NCBI GenBank assembly: GCA_965197575.1
Contig: OZ240214.1
Span: 1-64,000 of the forward strand
Origin: VXOI01 sp965197575
Lineage (GTDB): Bacteria; Chloroflexota; Dehalococcoidia; Lucifugimonadales; UBA3495
Length of the DNA stretch: 64,000 bases
Direction: 5' to 3'
Shown: positions 45,228 to 55,072 of the stretch, one piece after another
Layout: the number at the start of each line of letters is the position of its first letter
Numbering within the stretch: position 1 is the first letter of the stretch
Made by a program: the position numbers and the translations under genes
Notes under the pieces: generated by a model
What the model saw: only the letters and a program-made list of their open reading frames with translations
Databases searched by the model: none
Told to the model about the DNA's origin: nothing

Positions 45228-46637
45228 ATGCCAAACAATGACCACGACATTGGGCTGATGGCCCATCTCATGCGGCGCGCCGGGTTCAGCGCGCAGTATG
45301 AAGAACTGGAAGCCCGCGCGGCCAAAGGGTACGAAGCAACCGTCGAAGAGTTGCTGCACCCCGAGGACCACTCTCACGGAATCGACCTGGACCTGGCGGA
45401 GCGCTACTTCACTGAATGGAGCCACTTCACCAGGGGGGTCCCGGAATACATCGCCTTCAGGATGATTAACTCCAAGAACCAGTTGGAAGAGAAGATGGTC
45501 CTCTTCTGGCACGGCATCATGTGCACCGCCGACAGCAAGGTGCAGAGCTATCCCACCTCCTACCTCGAAATCGAGATGTTCCGCAAGAACGGAATGGGGA
45601 GCTTCAGGGACATCCTGATGGAGGTATCCAGGAACCCCGCGATGGTGTTCTACCTGGACAACTGCCTGAGCCACAAGGGCGCGATCAACGAGAACTACGG
45701 CCGGGAGCTTTTGGAGCTGTTCTCCTTGGGCGTGGGGATGGACGGGCAGTTCAACTACACCGAGGATGACGTGAAGGAGGCCTCTCGCGCCTTCACCGGC
45801 TGGACCCTGGCCAACAACGTGCCGGGCCAGCCCTACGGCCGCTACACCGCCCGCTTCGTCTACAACGCCGACGACCATGACGAAAGCGACAAGACCTTCC
45901 TCGGCGAGACAGGCAACTTCAACGGCGAGGACGTAATCGACATCATCAGCAAGCAGCCGGCGGCGGCCCGGTTCATTTCCCGCCACCTCTACAGCTACTT
46001 TGTGGCCGACGAGGCCCAGGTGCCGGCCTGGATGGATACTCCACCCCAGGACCCCGACACCATCAAGATGCTGGAAGACGAATATTACCGCTCCGGCTAC
46101 AACATCCGCTCCATGCTCCGCGTCCTCTTCCACTCCGACGCTTTCAAGAATGCCCGCTTCGCCAGGGTGAAGAGCCCGATAGAAACGGTGATTGGCACCC
46201 TGCGGATGGTCGGCGACTGGACCGAGCCCAAGCCCGGTTTCGAGTTCATCTTCGACGAGATGAAGTACATGGGCCAGGAGTTGCTGAACCCGCCGTCGGT
46301 GGAAGGATGGCACACGGGCCGGGAGTGGATCGACGGGGGCACTCTGGTGCACCGCATCAACTTCACCTCCGACTTCATCAGCGACACCAACCAGCCTGGC
46401 GTCCGGGAAATCATCAACAAGCTCTCGGCTAAGGGAGAGGTCATCTCCAGTGAGACTATGGTAGACGACACTCTCCGGCTTCTGGGCCACTACGAACTGG
46501 CCGAAGACACCCGCCGGGCCATGATCACCCACATCGAAAAGGCCGGACAGATACGCACCGGCACCCCCGATTTCGACCAGCGGGTCAGCGAACTGCTGCA
46601 ACTGATCGTGGCTACCAAGGAGTACCTCTACGCCTAA
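45228..46637 (+). CDS. DUF1800 family protein
   Basis: A 469-residue protein with the family hallmarks LMRRAGFSAQYEEL near the start, LFWHGIMCT, LMEVSRNPAMVFYLDN, NENYGRELLELFSLGVG and YTEDDVKEASRAFTGWTL. AAAGGAGG precedes the ATG. The family is widespread next to DUF1501 genes, as here. Its biochemical role is unknown; it is often linked to secreted or surface structures, but no signal peptide is seen. Confidence 0.9.
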   Translation: MPNNDHDIGLMAHLMRRAGFSAQYEELEARAAKGYEATVEELLHPEDHSHGIDLDLAERYFTEWSHFTRGVPEYIAFRMINSKNQLEEKMVLFWHGIMCTADSKVQSYPTSYLEIEMFRKNGMGSFRDILMEVSRNPAMVFYLDNCLSHKGAINENYGRELLELFSLGVGMDGQFNYTEDDVKEASRAFTGWTLANNVPGQPYGRYTARFVYNADDHDESDKTFLGETGNFNGEDVIDIISKQPAAARFISRHLYSYFVADEAQVPAWMDTPPQDPDTIKMLEDEYYRSGYNIRSMLRVLFHSDAFKNARFARVKSPIETVIGTLRMVGDWTEPKPGFEFIFDEMKYMGQELLNPPSVEGWHTGREWIDGGTLVHRINFTSDFISDTNQPGVREIINKLSAKGEVISSETMVDDTLRLLGHYELAEDTRRAMITHIEKAGQIRTGTPDFDQRVSELLQLIVATKEYLYA

Positions 46638-46639
46638 TC

Positions 46640-46730
46640 GTCTGAATCAGGATTCGCCGGATTTTGGGATTAACAGGATTGGGCACTCCCATCCTGTTAA
46701 TCCTTGAATCCTGAAAATCCTGGTTCAGAC
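46640..46730. repeat. 91-bp inverted repeat between DUF1800 and DUF1501
   Basis: GTCTGAATCAGGATT at the left pairs with AATCCTGGTTCAGAC at the right. Nested inside, ATTAACAGGATTGGG pairs with CCCATCCTGTTAAT. The GGATT-rich sequence is of a type found between genes in many unrelated bacteria. It could fold in RNA and separate expression of the two genes. Confidence 0.75.
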
Positions 46731-46769
46731 AAAATTGAGAAGCGATACACACAATGCGAGGAGGAAATC

Positions 46770-47906
46770 GTGACTTCTAACAGGAAAGACCCGGTCTTGG
46801 TGGTACTGCAAATGTCGGGCGCTTACGACGCCCTGAACACCATCATCCCCTACAACGACCCCCTGTACATGGACTACCGCGAGCAGTTGGGGCTGACGCC
46901 GGAACAGGTCCTGCCCATCGACGATAAGGTAGGCTTCCACCCGGCAATGGCCCCGATCAAGGACATGTACGACGACGGCAAGGTGGCGGTCATTCAGGGC
47001 ATCGGCTATCCCAACCCCATCCGCTCCCACTTCCGCTCGATGGACATCTGGCACACCGCCGAGCCGGCCAAGATGGGCACGGAGGGCTGGCTGGGCAAGG
47101 CCATCCGCGACATCGACCCCAATAGCGAGAACGTCCTGACCGCCGTGAGCTTCGGCCGGGGGCTGCCCCGCGCCCTGGCTCTTCCCGGCGTGTCGGTGGC
47201 CTCGGTGGGCGACCTCGACACCTACGGGGTCCTGACCGGAATCGACGGCGAAGACCAGCGCATGGAAGCCCTGGACATTTTCGCCCGCATGTATTCTCCC
47301 CTCGTCGGGACCGGCCCGGCCAACGACTACGTTTCGCAGACCGGCCTGGACGCCCTGAAGGGCGCCGACATTCTCACGACCGCCCCCCAGATGTACTCCT
47401 CCTCCATCGAGTACGGCGGCAGCCAATTCTCGCAGTGGGTGAAGAACATCGCCCAGGTACACTGCGCTGACTTCGGCACCAGGGTGCTCTACACCGGCCT
47501 GAACCCCGGCGCTTTCGACACCCATGCCAACCAGAACACCGCCTTCCCCAAGCTGTGGGCCGAGGTGTCCAACGCGGCCAGCGACCTCTACCACGACCTG
47601 AAGGAACACGACAAGAACCAGGAAGTCGTGATCTTCATGTTCACCGAGTTCGGACGGCGGGTGCAGGAGAACGGCTCCGGCACCGACCACGGCTCGGGTA
47701 GCGTGGCCTTCGTTATGGGCGACGCCGTGAAGGGCGGCCTGTACGGTGAGTACCCGTCGCTGGAGCCCAGCAAGCTGGACGAGGGCGACCTGCGGTGGAA
47801 CAACGACTTCCGCAACACCTACGCCACCATTCTCGACAAGTGGCTGGGCCTCGACGACCAGGACATCCTGGGCGGGAAGTACGAGCAGTTCGACTTCATC
47901 AAGTAG
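46770..47906 (+). CDS. DUF1501 family protein
   Basis: A 378-residue protein of the DUF1501 (sulfatase-like fold) family. VLVVLQMSGAYDALNTIIPY is the N-terminal block; FHPAMAPIKDMYDDGKVAVI, HFRSMDIWHTAEP and TEFGRRVQENGSGTDHGSGS follow. GTG 46770 is chosen because GAGGAGGA lies just upstream; an earlier ATG lies inside the inverted repeat. The usual Tat signal of the family is absent. It pairs with DUF1800, as commonly seen. Confidence 0.88.
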   Translation: MTSNRKDPVLVVLQMSGAYDALNTIIPYNDPLYMDYREQLGLTPEQVLPIDDKVGFHPAMAPIKDMYDDGKVAVIQGIGYPNPIRSHFRSMDIWHTAEPAKMGTEGWLGKAIRDIDPNSENVLTAVSFGRGLPRALALPGVSVASVGDLDTYGVLTGIDGEDQRMEALDIFARMYSPLVGTGPANDYVSQTGLDALKGADILTTAPQMYSSSIEYGGSQFSQWVKNIAQVHCADFGTRVLYTGLNPGAFDTHANQNTAFPKLWAEVSNAASDLYHDLKEHDKNQEVVIFMFTEFGRRVQENGSGTDHGSGSVAFVMGDAVKGGLYGEYPSLEPSKLDEGDLRWNNDFRNTYATILDKWLGLDDQDILGGKYEQFDFIK

Positions 47907-47923
47907 CTTGTCTTTCGATTTAG

Positions 47924-47992
47924 TCACCCTGAATGGAGTGAAGGGTCTCCCGTCAACGGCCGAGATTCTTCGCTTCGCTCAGAATGACAGTA
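47924..47992. repeat. intergenic repeat of the TTCGCTTCGCTCAGAATGAC type
   Basis: TCACCCTGAATGGAGTGAAG at the left and TTCTTCGCTTCGCTCAGAAT at the right are degenerate inverted copies of a short dispersed intergenic repeat known from many Chloroflexota and other genomes. It lies between DUF1501 and the NHL gene. No coding role is apparent. Confidence 0.55.
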
Positions 47993-48006
47993 GGATGTGA
48001 GGAGCA

Positions 48007-49038
48007 ATGGTTACTCAAGTTGCGCCTTTAAGTTTCCAATATAGCCACACCATCGGGCGTCAAGAGGTCCGGAGCGGTAACGGCTTCTTCCAGCCGGTGG
48101 CTATCACCAGCGACCCGGAAGGATTGCTGTACGTGTTGAGCCGGGGCACCGAGACCCCGGCCTTCTTCCCCTGCAAGCGCGTCACCGTCTTCAACCTGGA
48201 CGAAGAGCTAATCACCGAGTTCGGGCAGAAGATTCCCCCGGAGGAGGCCGACGCTTCCGCGCCCAACGGGTCGTTCATGTGGCCGACCTCGGTCGCCCTG
48301 GACAGCGAAGGGGCAGCCTACGTGTCGGACGAGTGGTTGAACCGCATTTCCGTCTACAAGGACGGCGCCTGGGCCAGCATGTGGGGCACGCCCGGCAGCG
48401 GCGACGGCGAGCTAAACCGCCCTTCGGGACTGTCCTTCGACAAGGACGACAACCTCTTCCTGGTCGACAGCGTCAACGCCCGGGTACAGGTGTTCACCAA
48501 GGACGGCAAGTTCATCCGCAAGTGGGGCTCCAAGGGTGACGGCGACGGCCAGTTCAACGTGCCTTGGGGCATTGACGTCGACCACAACGGCGACGTCTAC
48601 GTTGCCGATTGGCGGAACGACCGCATCCAGAAGTTCGCCCCCGACGGCACCTTCCTGATGAAGTTCGGTTCCACGGGCGAAGGGAACGGCGAGTTCAACC
48701 GGCCCACCGGCGTTGCCGTCGACAAGGACGGCATCATCTACGTGACCGACTACAAGAACGACCGTCTCCAGGTCTTCAGCCCCGAAGGCGAGTACATCAC
48801 CCAGCTAACGGGAGAAGGCGGACTGTCCAAGTGGGCGTCCGAGCGGGTGACCTATGATCCGGTCATCGCTAGGGGTAGGCAGAAAGCCCTGAACCTGGAG
48901 GAGCGGGAGCGGCCATTCCAAGGCCCAATCGCAGTGGAAGTGGACGACGAGGGCAGGGTCTTCGTTGTCGAGACCGCCCGCCACCGCCTCCAGGTCTTCA
49001 TCAAACAGAGCGCCCTCTTCGCCGGAGAACCGCTGTAA
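48007..49038 (+). CDS. NHL-repeat beta-propeller protein
   Basis: A 343-residue six-bladed propeller. NHL blades recur every 47 or so residues, for example GELNRPSGLSFDKDDNLFLV, GQFNVPWGIDVDHNGDVYVA and GEFNRPTGVAVDKDGIIYVT, each followed by a D/N-R-I/V-Q-x-F strand. GAGGAG precedes ATG 48007. There is no signal peptide. It is probably a binding scaffold or lyase-like propeller working with the DUF1800/DUF1501 products. A strong terminator follows. Confidence 0.88.
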   Translation: MVTQVAPLSFQYSHTIGRQEVRSGNGFFQPVAITSDPEGLLYVLSRGTETPAFFPCKRVTVFNLDEELITEFGQKIPPEEADASAPNGSFMWPTSVALDSEGAAYVSDEWLNRISVYKDGAWASMWGTPGSGDGELNRPSGLSFDKDDNLFLVDSVNARVQVFTKDGKFIRKWGSKGDGDGQFNVPWGIDVDHNGDVYVADWRNDRIQKFAPDGTFLMKFGSTGEGNGEFNRPTGVAVDKDGIIYVTDYKNDRLQVFSPEGEYITQLTGEGGLSKWASERVTYDPVIARGRQKALNLEERERPFQGPIAVEVDDEGRVFVVETARHRLQVFIKQSALFAGEPL

Positions 49039-49059
49039 CCCCACAAGCAGACTCGCCCT

Positions 49060-49100
49060 AAAAAAAGCGGGGCCCCGATGGACTGGGGCTCCGCTTTTTT
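49060..49100. terminator. bidirectional intrinsic terminator
   Basis: AAAAAAAGCGGGGCCCC and GGGGCTCCGCTTTTTT form a GC-rich stem with A/T tracts on both sides. It serves the NHL gene on the plus strand and the YgjP-like gene on the minus strand, which converge here. Confidence 0.9.
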
Positions 49101-49131
49101 GCGTTCCGCTGACGCTTAAAGCAGGGGGCAA

Positions 49132-49860
49132 TCACAACCGAAGCGTTCTTTCAACTTCCCGCAGTCGGCGGCGACGGTCTGCAACGTCCGGTATGACCTG
49201 GGCCACCAACCCCCAGAACTGCACCGAGTGGTTTTGGACTGTCAGGTGGGCAAGTTCGTGTACCACGATGAGCTCGATCAGCGCCGGTTCGAGCATCATG
49301 ACGCGCCAGTTGAAACGAAGTGTGCCGTCGGAAGCGCAGCTCCCCCAGAGGCTGCGTTGGTCGCCGATGAGGATACGGGACCTCTCCCCTCGCCCAAGCC
49401 GGGGCCACCAGCGTTGGACGCTCGCCCGCAGCCGCTCGTCGGCCCTATCCCGGTACCACTGCACGACTGCGTCCCGTATCCGTTCGTAGCGGTCGCTGTC
49501 CTCCAGGTCAAGCGGTACCGCGACCCGGAACCGTCGGCTGTTAAGGCGCACGGTTGGCGATTTCACGTTGCGAGTTTCCACGAGCAACGGGACGTCCCGG
49601 CCCAGGTACGGTAGCGTCTCGCCGCTGGCGAACTGCATGGGCACGGGTTGCAACGCAGCCTCGGATATGCGCTCGACGATCCAGGACGCCCGCTTGCGCA
49701 CGATCGCTTGCAGTTCGCTGGCGGACACGGCTGAGGGCGCGACCACGACTACGCCACTGCCGTCCAGGGTAATCTGCACGGTCTTCTTCCGGCGCGCGCT
49801 CCGGCGGACTTCGTACTCGATGGTCGTATCTCCGACGTTCACCCGGTCGCGGGTGGTCAT
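49132..49860 (-). CDS. YgjP/DUF45-type metallopeptidase-like protein
   Basis: About 242 residues. LWGSCASDGTLRFNWRVMML and VVHELAHLTVQNHSVQFWGL are the diagnostic C-terminal motifs; HELAH gives the zinc-binding HExxH. The N-terminal half is a beta-rich domain (EYEVRRSARRKKTVQITLDG). ATG 49860 is preferred because TTIEYEVRRS follows as in relatives; a GTG at 49899 would add 13 residues, and neither has a clear ribosome-binding site. In other bacteria the family is often near type I restriction genes, which is not the case here. Confidence 0.82.
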   Translation of the reverse strand: MTTRDRVNVGDTTIEYEVRRSARRKKTVQITLDGSGVVVVAPSAVSASELQAIVRKRASWIVERISEAALQPVPMQFASGETLPYLGRDVPLLVETRNVKSPTVRLNSRRFRVAVPLDLEDSDRYERIRDAVVQWYRDRADERLRASVQRWWPRLGRGERSRILIGDQRSLWGSCASDGTLRFNWRVMMLEPALIELIVVHELAHLTVQNHSVQFWGLVAQVIPDVADRRRRLREVERTLRL

Positions 49861-49908
49861 ATCGTAGTCACGGCTATCGTAGTATTGCCTCCGCGCCACA
49901 TCGTCGGC

Positions 49909-50844
49909 CTACACCTTGCCGACCAGGCTTGCCAATAGCCGCTCCGTCCGCGACACCGACTCAGTATGGTCGTCACCCACCGGGAAGACCGAAGCCAGGA
50001 AGTCCGTCGCCCCGGCGTCGGCGAAAGCCTGCAGGCGGCGTTCGACTTCCGCCTCATCGCCAATGACCGCAACGTCCGCCGGGCCGTCCACCGATTCGAT
50101 GTTGAGCATCCTGCGGTAGTTGACCAGGCTGCCGTAACGCTCGAACAGCGACGCGGCCTGCTCGAAGGCAGCAGCCTTGTCGTCGGTAATGGCCACCGGC
50201 AGACCGACGCACACCCGGGGGCTGGCCCGCCCGGCCCGCTCGGCGGCCCGGTTTATGCGCGGCACGACGTGGGTCCCGATCGCACTGATCCCGCACATCC
50301 AGGTGATCGTCCCGTCCGCAAGCTCCCCGGCTGCGCGCAACATCGCTGGCGCGAGCGCGGAAATCAAGACCGGAAAGGGGGCCGCGCCGGACATTTCCAG
50401 CTGGGCATCCACCCGGTACATTTCCCCAGAATAGCTCGCCGCGCCGTCGGCCACCAACTGATTGAGCACCGACAGGTACTCGCGGGTATGGCGGGCTGGC
50501 CGGTCATAGGAGAGTCCCCAAGAATCTTCGACGACCGGCTGGTGTGACGGGCCGATGCCCAAGGCGAGGCGGCCCTTCGACGCCGCTTGCACCGTCATGG
50601 CCTGTTGCGCCAGCGCCGTCGGATGCCTGGGATAGCTCGGTACGACCGCCGTGCCGAGTTCGATGCGGCTCGTTTGCCTGCCGGCCAAGGCCAATGTCGT
50701 CAGCGCATCGAACCCGCGACTGGAAAGATGGGGAGTCCAAAACCCGTCAAACCCATCGCCCTCCGCCTTGACCACCTGTTCGATAACGTCGTCCATCGTC
50801 TTCAACTGGCCGGGCACACTGCCCGGAAACAACCCGATGCGCAT
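49909..50844 (-). CDS. LLM class oxidoreductase, F420-type (TIGR03564-like)
   Basis: A 311-residue luciferase-like TIM barrel. LGTAVVPSYPRHPTALAQQA, RLALGIGPSHQPVVED and LISALAPAMLRAAGELADGT are characteristic of F420-dependent members of the TIGR03564 type. ATG 50844 follows GGGGAGGAG. The substrate is unknown; it would reduce or oxidise small organics with F420 or FMN. Confidence 0.85.
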   Translation of the reverse strand: MRIGLFPGSVPGQLKTMDDVIEQVVKAEGDGFDGFWTPHLSSRGFDALTTLALAGRQTSRIELGTAVVPSYPRHPTALAQQAMTVQAASKGRLALGIGPSHQPVVEDSWGLSYDRPARHTREYLSVLNQLVADGAASYSGEMYRVDAQLEMSGAAPFPVLISALAPAMLRAAGELADGTITWMCGISAIGTHVVPRINRAAERAGRASPRVCVGLPVAITDDKAAAFEQAASLFERYGSLVNYRRMLNIESVDGPADVAVIGDEAEVERRLQAFADAGATDFLASVFPVGDDHTESVSRTERLLASLVGKV

Positions 50845-51193
50845 TAGACTCCTCCCCAAGAAAGCGGTTGCCTCAACTCTAACACCTTGATCGAATCCAG
50901 CGAAGGCCGTGCCGTTTCAGGAAATGCCGGGTTCGCCTCTAGGCCGGTGCCGCATCATGGGCCCTTCAAACACTAACTTCGCCAACTGTGCATGGATTTT
51001 TGGGCCAGTATTACGCAACTAAGTCTCGGAGAAGGACCAATCCTCCCCGAAGCGGAACCAATTCCATTGATACCAATCATGCGCCGGAGTTAAAACGCGA
51101 TTGCCCTGCCTCGGGCTCCCGGCTGCGACCGGGACGACGGGGTGACGGGAATTGAAGGGCCCTGCCGCCGCATCGAGGGCCCTTGGCAAAGAG
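50845..51193. other. intergenic region with a lone MITE terminus
   Basis: No gene was seen. The only recognisable feature is the 19-bp MITE end at 51090-51108. The region separates divergent functions and contains the downstream end of the MFS gene's neighbourhood. Confidence 0.45.
51090..51108. repeat. solo copy of the 19-bp MITE terminus
   Basis: TTAAAACGCGATTGCCCTG is exactly the right end of the MITE at 12505-12730. No partner end was found within several hundred bases, so this is a decayed copy. Confidence 0.8.
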
Positions 51194-52408
51194 CTACTCC
51201 AACCGCCTTATTCCGGGCAGTCCCAGCGCCGTGGCTACGCTGACGGCCGCTAAAACAGCACCGTTGATTAGCAGTGCTCCAGGGGCTCCCAGGACGCCCG
51301 CCAACGCTCCCACTCCCAGGTGGCCTACCGGCGCAACGCCGATGCTGAACACCCAAGCGCCCATGGCCCGCCCGCGTTCTTCGTCGGCGACGTGGTCCTG
51401 CATGAGAGTCTTATAGATCGTATCGACGGCCATAGCGCAGGCGTTGACGAACAGCAGGACTCCCAAGAAAGAGTACATGTTGCCAGCAAGGGAGAACGCC
51501 ATCTGGCCACAACCGAAGCCGATTGCAGTTGCGAACATCATTAGCCCCTTCTTTGGGGAGGCGCCCAGTCCGGCCAGGAGCCAGAGCCCCAGCAGCCCTC
51601 CGGCCTGGCGCGTGGCGGTCATAACCCCTAGTCCCGTGGCCCCCACATGAAGGACTTCCTTGGCGAAGACGGGCAGCAGGGTGATGTGTGTGAACCCGAA
51701 CACCTCCGTGGCCGCAGTCAAGAACATGAGCGCGAGCAGAATGCGGTTCTCACGGACCAACCTGACGTAGCCTATCAGGTTCTCCAGCACCGGTTGGACG
51801 ACCGCCTCGGCCGAGCGGCCCTGGTTGACGATGACCAGGATGACCAGGGCCGAACTCAGATAGCAGACGGCCGATGCGACAAATTGCCAGCCTGGCCCCA
51901 GGAACTGGATCAGCGCCCCGGCAGCGAGGGACCCTGCGATGCCGCCCCCCTGCATGGCCATTGCGCCGAGGGCCAGACCGTTCAGGGCGTATTGATGCCC
52001 CACAATATCGTAGGTAAAGGTCTGCCGGACCGTGATGGTAAAGGCCATCAGGCCGCCCAGGACAGTCACCAGGGCGATGATGGACCAGATGTTGGTGAGT
52101 CCACCGAGCAGGAGGAGGGCCATTACGGTCGCTGCGGCCGCGGCCCCCAGGGTTCCAACCCGGAGCAGCATCCGGCGCTCCCATCTATCGGCGACCACAC
52201 CGGATAGCACGCCCAAAAGGAAGAAAGGCAACATCCGGGCTGCCGCTCCCACGCCCACCATGAACGCCGAGTCGGTCAACTCGAAGATGAGCCACCCGAC
52301 CGACACCTGCTCCATCCCGGTGGCCAGGGAGTAGAGGACCGTCGATGCCCAGAGTAGCCGAAAGTCCCTGAAACGGAGAGCGGCAGCCCAGTTCTTAATA
52401 CCGTACAT
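51194..52408 (-). CDS. MFS transporter (MFS_3/EntS-like)
   Basis: A 404-residue integral membrane protein with about 12 hydrophobic segments. FRDFRLLWASTVLYSLATGM opens helix 1. VVADRWERRMLLRVG is the MFS loop 2-3 motif. MGAWVFSIGVAPVGHLGVGA comes late. It belongs to the drug/siderophore exporter type of MFS. No substrate is evident; export of toxic intermediates or a secreted metabolite is a guess. Confidence 0.85.
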   Translation of the reverse strand: MYGIKNWAAALRFRDFRLLWASTVLYSLATGMEQVSVGWLIFELTDSAFMVGVGAAARMLPFFLLGVLSGVVADRWERRMLLRVGTLGAAAAATVMALLLLGGLTNIWSIIALVTVLGGLMAFTITVRQTFTYDIVGHQYALNGLALGAMAMQGGGIAGSLAAGALIQFLGPGWQFVASAVCYLSSALVILVIVNQGRSAEAVVQPVLENLIGYVRLVRENRILLALMFLTAATEVFGFTHITLLPVFAKEVLHVGATGLGVMTATRQAGGLLGLWLLAGLGASPKKGLMMFATAIGFGCGQMAFSLAGNMYSFLGVLLFVNACAMAVDTIYKTLMQDHVADEERGRAMGAWVFSIGVAPVGHLGVGALAGVLGAPGALLINGAVLAAVSVATALGLPGIRRLE

Positions 52409-52560
52409 CCAGTCCGGAAGACGCGGGTGAGGGGAGACTGTAGCTCAGATCTATTGAATGTCTGCCAGCCAAGAAAATTGCTCCCGTGAATGATACACTC
52501 TGGCCGAAGGAATCTACGAGTCACTGACAACGACGAAATTCTTTAGCGGGGGTTTCGATT

Positions 52561-53457
52561 ATGGCCTCACCAGAATTGGACCAGGCAATCACCATGTTCC
52601 GGGCAGCCAAGGCGGAGACACAGGCCTATACCACCGTCGAGGAGTTCCGAGTCTGGTACGAACAGTTCACAGCCCAATTTGAACTGCCCGAAGACGCCGT
52701 TTTCGAGCAGGTGGGAGCGGGAGGTGTATCCGCCGAGTGGATTTCCACTCCCGGAGTGTCTGAAGACCGGGTGGTCATGTACCTGCACGGCGGGGGCTAC
52801 ATGATCGGTTCAATGCGGACCCATCGGTCGCCGCTGTCTTACCTGTCTCGGGTGTCCGACGCCCGGGTGCTGGGGCTCAACTACCGGCTGGCTCCGGAAC
52901 ACCCCTTCCCGGCGGCGGTCGAAGACTCGGTGGCCGCCTACCGCTGGCTGTTGGCGGAAGGCGTCCCGCCCCGGCGGATCGTCATAGGGGGTGACTCGTG
53001 CGGCGGCGGCCTCACTATCGCCACGTTGGTCGCCTTAAAGTACTTCGGCGACCCTCTCCCAGCCGCCGGAATATCTCATTCCGGCTGGACCGATCTGGCC
53101 AACACCGGGGACACCTTTTTAACCAAGGCAGAGGTGGACCCCCTCATCGACAGAGAGATGGTCGACGGCATGGCGGCGGCCTACCTTGGCGACCGGAGCC
53201 GCACCACTCCCCTGGCGTCTCCCTATTACGCCGACCTGCGGGGGTTGCCGCCGTTGTTGGTACAGGTAGGCACCGCTGAAGTCCTGCTGGACGACTCGCT
53301 CCGGTTCGCCGAGCGGGCCAAGGAGGCCGGGGTGGACGTTACTCTGGAAGTGTGGGACGACGTGCCCCACGTCTGGCAGGCCTTCGTGTCGTTCCTTCCC
53401 GAAGCCAGGCAGGCCCTCGACCACTGTGGTCAGTTCGTCCAGAAACACACTATCTGA
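52561..53457 (+). CDS. alpha/beta hydrolase, hormone-sensitive-lipase type
   Basis: A 298-residue carboxylesterase-like enzyme. The oxyanion motif is HGGGYMIGS (about 77); the nucleophile elbow GDSCGGG replaces the usual GDSAGG; the acid and base are in VLLDDSLRFAERAKEAG and VPHVWQ. There is no signal peptide. It ends 9 nt before GMC 3, so the two are probably one operon: ester hydrolysis releasing an alcohol for GMC oxidation would also fit the BVMO product elsewhere in the window. Confidence 0.9.
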   Translation: MASPELDQAITMFRAAKAETQAYTTVEEFRVWYEQFTAQFELPEDAVFEQVGAGGVSAEWISTPGVSEDRVVMYLHGGGYMIGSMRTHRSPLSYLSRVSDARVLGLNYRLAPEHPFPAAVEDSVAAYRWLLAEGVPPRRIVIGGDSCGGGLTIATLVALKYFGDPLPAAGISHSGWTDLANTGDTFLTKAEVDPLIDREMVDGMAAAYLGDRSRTTPLASPYYADLRGLPPLLVQVGTAEVLLDDSLRFAERAKEAGVDVTLEVWDDVPHVWQAFVSFLPEARQALDHCGQFVQKHTI

Positions 53458-53466
53458 GTGAGCCGT

Positions 53467-54996
53467 ATGAAGTATGACATCATAATCGTCGGCGCCGGGT
53501 CCGCTGGCTGCGTCCTGGCCAATCGCCTGTCGGAAGACCCCAGCCGGTCCGTGCTGCTCCTGGAGGCTGGGCCGGACTACCCCGACCCGGAACTGCTGCC
53601 CGCCGAGCTGAAATACGACATGAACCAGGCTGCTTCCGAAGAGGGCGCGGGGCATAATTGGTCCTTCATAGGCCAATCCACCCCGCAACAGCCGGGACCG
53701 CTCCACGTCGCTCGGGGGCGGGTGACCGGCGGCAGCAGCGCCATCAACCATCAGATTATGTTGCGCGGCCTCCCCGAGGACTTTGACGGCTGGGCGGCCG
53801 AGGGCAACGACGAATGGAGCTACCTGAAGACGCTGCCCTACTTCCGCCGGCTCGAAAGCGACGCCGACGTCAGGGATGATTTTCACGGCTCCGATGGCCC
53901 CATTCCGGTGTGGCGGCACTCTCGGGAGACCTGGCTGCCCTTGCAAGAGGCCTTTTACCAAGCCTGCCTAGACGCGGGCTTTCCCGACGACCCGGACATG
54001 AACCACCCCGAGGCAACCGGGGTTGGCGCCTTTCCCTTGAACAACCCGGGCGGAGTGCGGATGAGCACGGCCCTCACCTATCTCGACGCCTGCCGCCACC
54101 GCCTCAACCTGACCATCCGGGCCAACGTGCTGGCAAGACGCATCCTGTTTGACGGCAAGCGGGCCACCGGGGTCGAGGTTGAAAGTGATGGACAGGAGTT
54201 TGTGGTCGAAGGAGAGGAAATAGTTCTGAGCGGCGGGGCGATAGCCTCGCCGCAACTTCTGATGCTATCCGGCGTCGGCCCCGCAGAGCCGCTGCGCCAA
54301 CTAGGCATCACCCCCATTCACGACCTGCCCGGCGTGGGGCAAAACATGAAGAACCATCCCTCGGTATCCTTGGTGTTCCGCTCAAGGGCGGGCCATCGCC
54401 TAGCGCCGGACGCGCCAAGAAACCAGGTGGGGCTACGGTTCACCGCCAACGGATCGACCGCCCGCAACGACATCCAAGTCCAGCCAACCACGTCCTACCC
54501 GGAGAGCCTAGAAGCGCCGGACATTCGCATCGGCTGCCGGTTGGAGCTGCCCTACAGCGAAGGGCGGCTGACCCTTACCTCCCCCGACGCGTCGGCGCAG
54601 CCACACCTGGATTTCCGGTTCCTGACCGACCCCAGGGATGGCGCGCGGCTGCGCGACGCCATACGCCGCTGTGTCCGACTTTTCGAGCACGCCGCCTTTA
54701 CCGACTTGCTGGGGGAACGGCTGGCGCCGACCGATGCGGACTTGGCCGATGACGACGCCCTGGAGGCTTGGCTCCAGCAGAACGCCGGTATCGCCGGGCA
54801 TACTTCGGTTACCTGCAAAATGGGGCCGGAATCCGACCCGATGGCGGTGGTCGATCAATACTGTAGAGTACATGGGTTGGAGGGACTGAGGGTCATCGAC
54901 GCCTCCGTAATGCCGGAGGTAACCCGGGCCAACACCAACGCAACCGTCATGATGATTGCCGAGCGCGCCGCCGACTTCATTCGTGAAGGCCGGTAG
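53467..54996 (+). CDS. GMC family FAD-dependent oxidoreductase 3
   Basis: About 509 residues. FAD motif GAGSAG at 9-14; GGSSAINHQIMLRG is signature 1; the active-site region GHTSVTCKMG keeps the catalytic His but has Val where most have Gly; RANTNATVMM lies near the end. ATG 53467 is used (a GTG at 53458 directly follows the esterase stop). It belongs to the same clade as GMC 1 and 2. A decayed fourth copy follows. Confidence 0.9.
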   Translation: MKYDIIIVGAGSAGCVLANRLSEDPSRSVLLLEAGPDYPDPELLPAELKYDMNQAASEEGAGHNWSFIGQSTPQQPGPLHVARGRVTGGSSAINHQIMLRGLPEDFDGWAAEGNDEWSYLKTLPYFRRLESDADVRDDFHGSDGPIPVWRHSRETWLPLQEAFYQACLDAGFPDDPDMNHPEATGVGAFPLNNPGGVRMSTALTYLDACRHRLNLTIRANVLARRILFDGKRATGVEVESDGQEFVVEGEEIVLSGGAIASPQLLMLSGVGPAEPLRQLGITPIHDLPGVGQNMKNHPSVSLVFRSRAGHRLAPDAPRNQVGLRFTANGSTARNDIQVQPTTSYPESLEAPDIRIGCRLELPYSEGRLTLTSPDASAQPHLDFRFLTDPRDGARLRDAIRRCVRLFEHAAFTDLLGERLAPTDADLADDDALEAWLQQNAGIAGHTSVTCKMGPESDPMAVVDQYCRVHGLEGLRVIDASVMPEVTRANTNATVMMIAERAADFIREGR

Positions 54997-55072
54997 CGGC
55001 GGGAGCTATTGCCTCTTCGTCCAGGCGTGCGGTCCCAGTCAAATCCGGGAAATGGAAATTTGGAGAGGGTCC

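Noticed and set aside
45222..47927. Long minus-strand frames opposite DUF1800 and DUF1501
   Set aside because: The plus-strand proteins carry family motifs and ribosome-binding sites; the antisense frames have neither.
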